A stretch of DNA of 5,008 bases from Pseudolabrys sp. (GTDB lineage: Bacteria; Pseudomonadota; Alphaproteobacteria; Rhizobiales; Xanthobacteraceae). The DNA lies in contig JAQSCR010000062.1 of assembly GCA_029945495.1 (NCBI GenBank), positions 1 through 5,008 on the forward strand, read 5' to 3'. The translations under genes were made by a program, and so were the position numbers. The notes under the pieces are model-generated. The model was not told the origin of the DNA. It saw nothing but the letters and a program-made list of their open reading frames with translations, and ran no database searches. This document shows, piece after piece, positions 3,867 to 5,008 of this stretch (its first letter is position 1; each line of letters begins with the position of its first letter).

Positions 3867-5008
3867 ATGCAAACCTCGGTCTCCCAAGTGAAATGGTATT
3901 TCGGTTTGAGTGTGGTCTTGCTGGGGTTGGGGTCCGCCCTTTCGGCCGAACCCGACCGGACGGTCCTGCCGCTCGCGCTCCCGGCCTTCACCGGCAAGAT
4001 GGCGCCGGCCCTGAAGGATTCCATCCCGGGTCCGACCACACCGGTCACCGCGCCGAAGGGCGCGCCCAATGTCGTCGTCGTCCTCTTGGATGATGCGGGC
4101 TACGCGCAATCCGGCACCTTCGGCGCCCTCATCCCCACGCCGACGCTTGATCGCCTGGCCGCGGACGGCCTGCGTTACACCCGTTTCCATGTCACGGCCA
4201 TGTGCTCGCCCACCCGTGCGGCGCTGCTGACGGGCCGCAACCACCACTCGGTCGGCATGGGCGTCATCAGCAACTGGAGTTCGGATTTCCCCGGTTACAC
4301 CGGCTCGATTCCCAAGAGCGCGGCCTTCATCTCCGAGGTCCTGCGGGCCAACGGTTACGCCACCGCCGCCATCGGCAAATGGCACCTGATCCCCAATGCG
4401 GAAACCACGCAGGCCGGACCGTTCGATCATTGGCCCACCCACCAGGGGTTTGATTATTTCTATGGCTTCATCGGCGGGGAGACCGACCAGTGGCACCCGG
4501 AAATCACCGAGGGCACCCGGCCGGAAACGATGGCCGTCCCAGCCGGGAGGGAGCACGACTACACGCTGAACGAAAACCTCGCGGACAAGGCCATCGCATG
4601 GATCAAGTCGCAGAAATCCTCCGCACCGGACCGCCCGTTCTTCATCTACTACGCTCCCGGCGCCACTCACGCGCCGCTGCAGGCGCCGAAAGCCTGGATC
4701 GAAAAATTCAAGGGGCAGTTCGACATGGGCTGGGACAAATACCGCGAGCTGGTCTTCGCCCGCCAGAAAAATCTCGGTGTCGTCCCGCCGGACACAGTCT
4801 TGACGCCCCGCCCCGCGGAAATCCCGGCTTGGGACTCGTTGACGCCGGATCAGCAGAGACTCGATGCCCGCTTGATGGAGATTTTTGCGGGATTCATGGC
4901 GCAGTCCGACCATGAGATCGGGCGGGTCATTGACACGCTCGAACAGGTCGGCGCCCGCGAAAACACTCTCGTCATCTATATCGCCGGCGACAACGGCGCC
5001 AGTCTGGA
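3867..5008 (+). CDS. Secreted type I sulfatase (arylsulfatase), N-terminal 380 residues
   Basis: Sulfatases of this family hydrolyse sulfate esters on sugars or aromatic compounds, using a formylglycine made from cysteine or serine. A signal peptide is clear: basic start, hydrophobic core (YFGLSVVLLGLGSALSA) and a likely cut after residue 27, so the enzyme acts outside the cytoplasm. PNVVVVLLDDAGYA (67-80) gives metal ligands D75 and D76. CSPTRAALLTGR (113-124) is the formylglycine signature, with C113 as the modified residue. GKWH (170-173) supplies K171 and H173, ATHAPL (266-271) H268, and GDNGAS (374-379) ligands D375 and N376. The active site is thus complete up to the right edge, where the gene is cut off; relatives that I recall are roughly twice as long. 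A TGA stop at 3852 precedes the ATG in frame, and GAGG (3853-3856) with 10-nt spacing serves as ribosome binding site. The natural substrate cannot be read from the sequence. The gene is chromosomal and flanks the element. Confidence 0.95.
   Translation, partial: MQTSVSQVKWYFGLSVVLLGLGSALSAEPDRTVLPLALPAFTGKMAPALKDSIPGPTTPVTAPKGAPNVVVVLLDDAGYAQSGTFGALIPTPTLDRLAADGLRYTRFHVTAMCSPTRAALLTGRNHHSVGMGVISNWSSDFPGYTGSIPKSAAFISEVLRANGYATAAIGKWHLIPNAETTQAGPFDHWPTHQGFDYFYGFIGGETDQWHPEITEGTRPETMAVPAGREHDYTLNENLADKAIAWIKSQKSSAPDRPFFIYYAPGATHAPLQAPKAWIEKFKGQFDMGWDKYRELVFARQKNLGVVPPDTVLTPRPAEIPAWDSLTPDQQRLDARLMEIFAGFMAQSDHEIGRVIDTLEQVGARENTLVIYIAGDNGASL

Noticed and set aside
3828..4913. Long open frame on the minus strand opposite the sulfatase
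   Set aside because: It is antisense to a sulfatase frame with a complete set of catalytic motifs; long opposite frames are common in GC-rich genes, and its translation is an Arg/Gly/Asp-rich shadow.

Overview
This window spans the right-hand junction of an integrated mobile element and the chromosome of a GC-rich bacterium. The organism is most likely in the Planctomycetota/Verrucomicrobiota group, perhaps Opitutales. That guess rests on a secreted sulfatase, on the style of the integrase and small helix-turn-helix proteins, and on the weak or absent Shine-Dalgarno sequences. It is an inference from recall, not a database result.

Positions 1 to about 3779 belong to the element, probably an ICE or IME (integrative conjugative or mobilizable element). 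From the left edge inward there is the N-terminal half of a TrwC/TraI-type (MOBF) relaxase on the minus strand. Upstream of it, in the same orientation, is an 82-residue helix-turn-helix protein. An 83-bp divergent intergenic region follows and carries a sequence resembling the nic site of the R388 family, so it is a candidate oriT. Rightward-transcribed genes come next: a 156-residue protein with a ribbon-helix-helix-like N-terminus (a possible TrwA-like relaxosome factor), a 59-residue ORF of unknown function, and an 89-residue excisionase-like protein. No gene is visible in 1781-1960. The stretch 2231-2443 also has no gene but holds a 16-bp perfect palindrome. An intrinsic terminator at 2444-2470 ends the rightward transcript. 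The tyrosine integrase is encoded convergently and starts at 3675, only about 60 bp from the attachment site.

Positions 3735-3779 are the 3' part of a tRNA with anticodon CAT and initiator-like features: anticodon loop, variable loop, T-arm, acceptor strand and CCA. The 5' half is missing at its proper place. This is the signature of integration into the 3' end of a tRNA gene, with the intact tRNA expected at the other, unseen end of the element. A strong terminator, probably the original one of that tRNA, follows directly.

From about 3780 the sequence is chromosomal. It carries the 5' part of a secreted type I (formylglycine-dependent) sulfatase gene that runs off the right edge.

Together the element genes form a compact integration, excision and mobilization module: Int and a putative Xis move the element in and out of the tRNA gene, and the relaxase with its small DNA-binding partners would process oriT. 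No type IV secretion genes or cargo are visible, so self-transmissibility cannot be judged.
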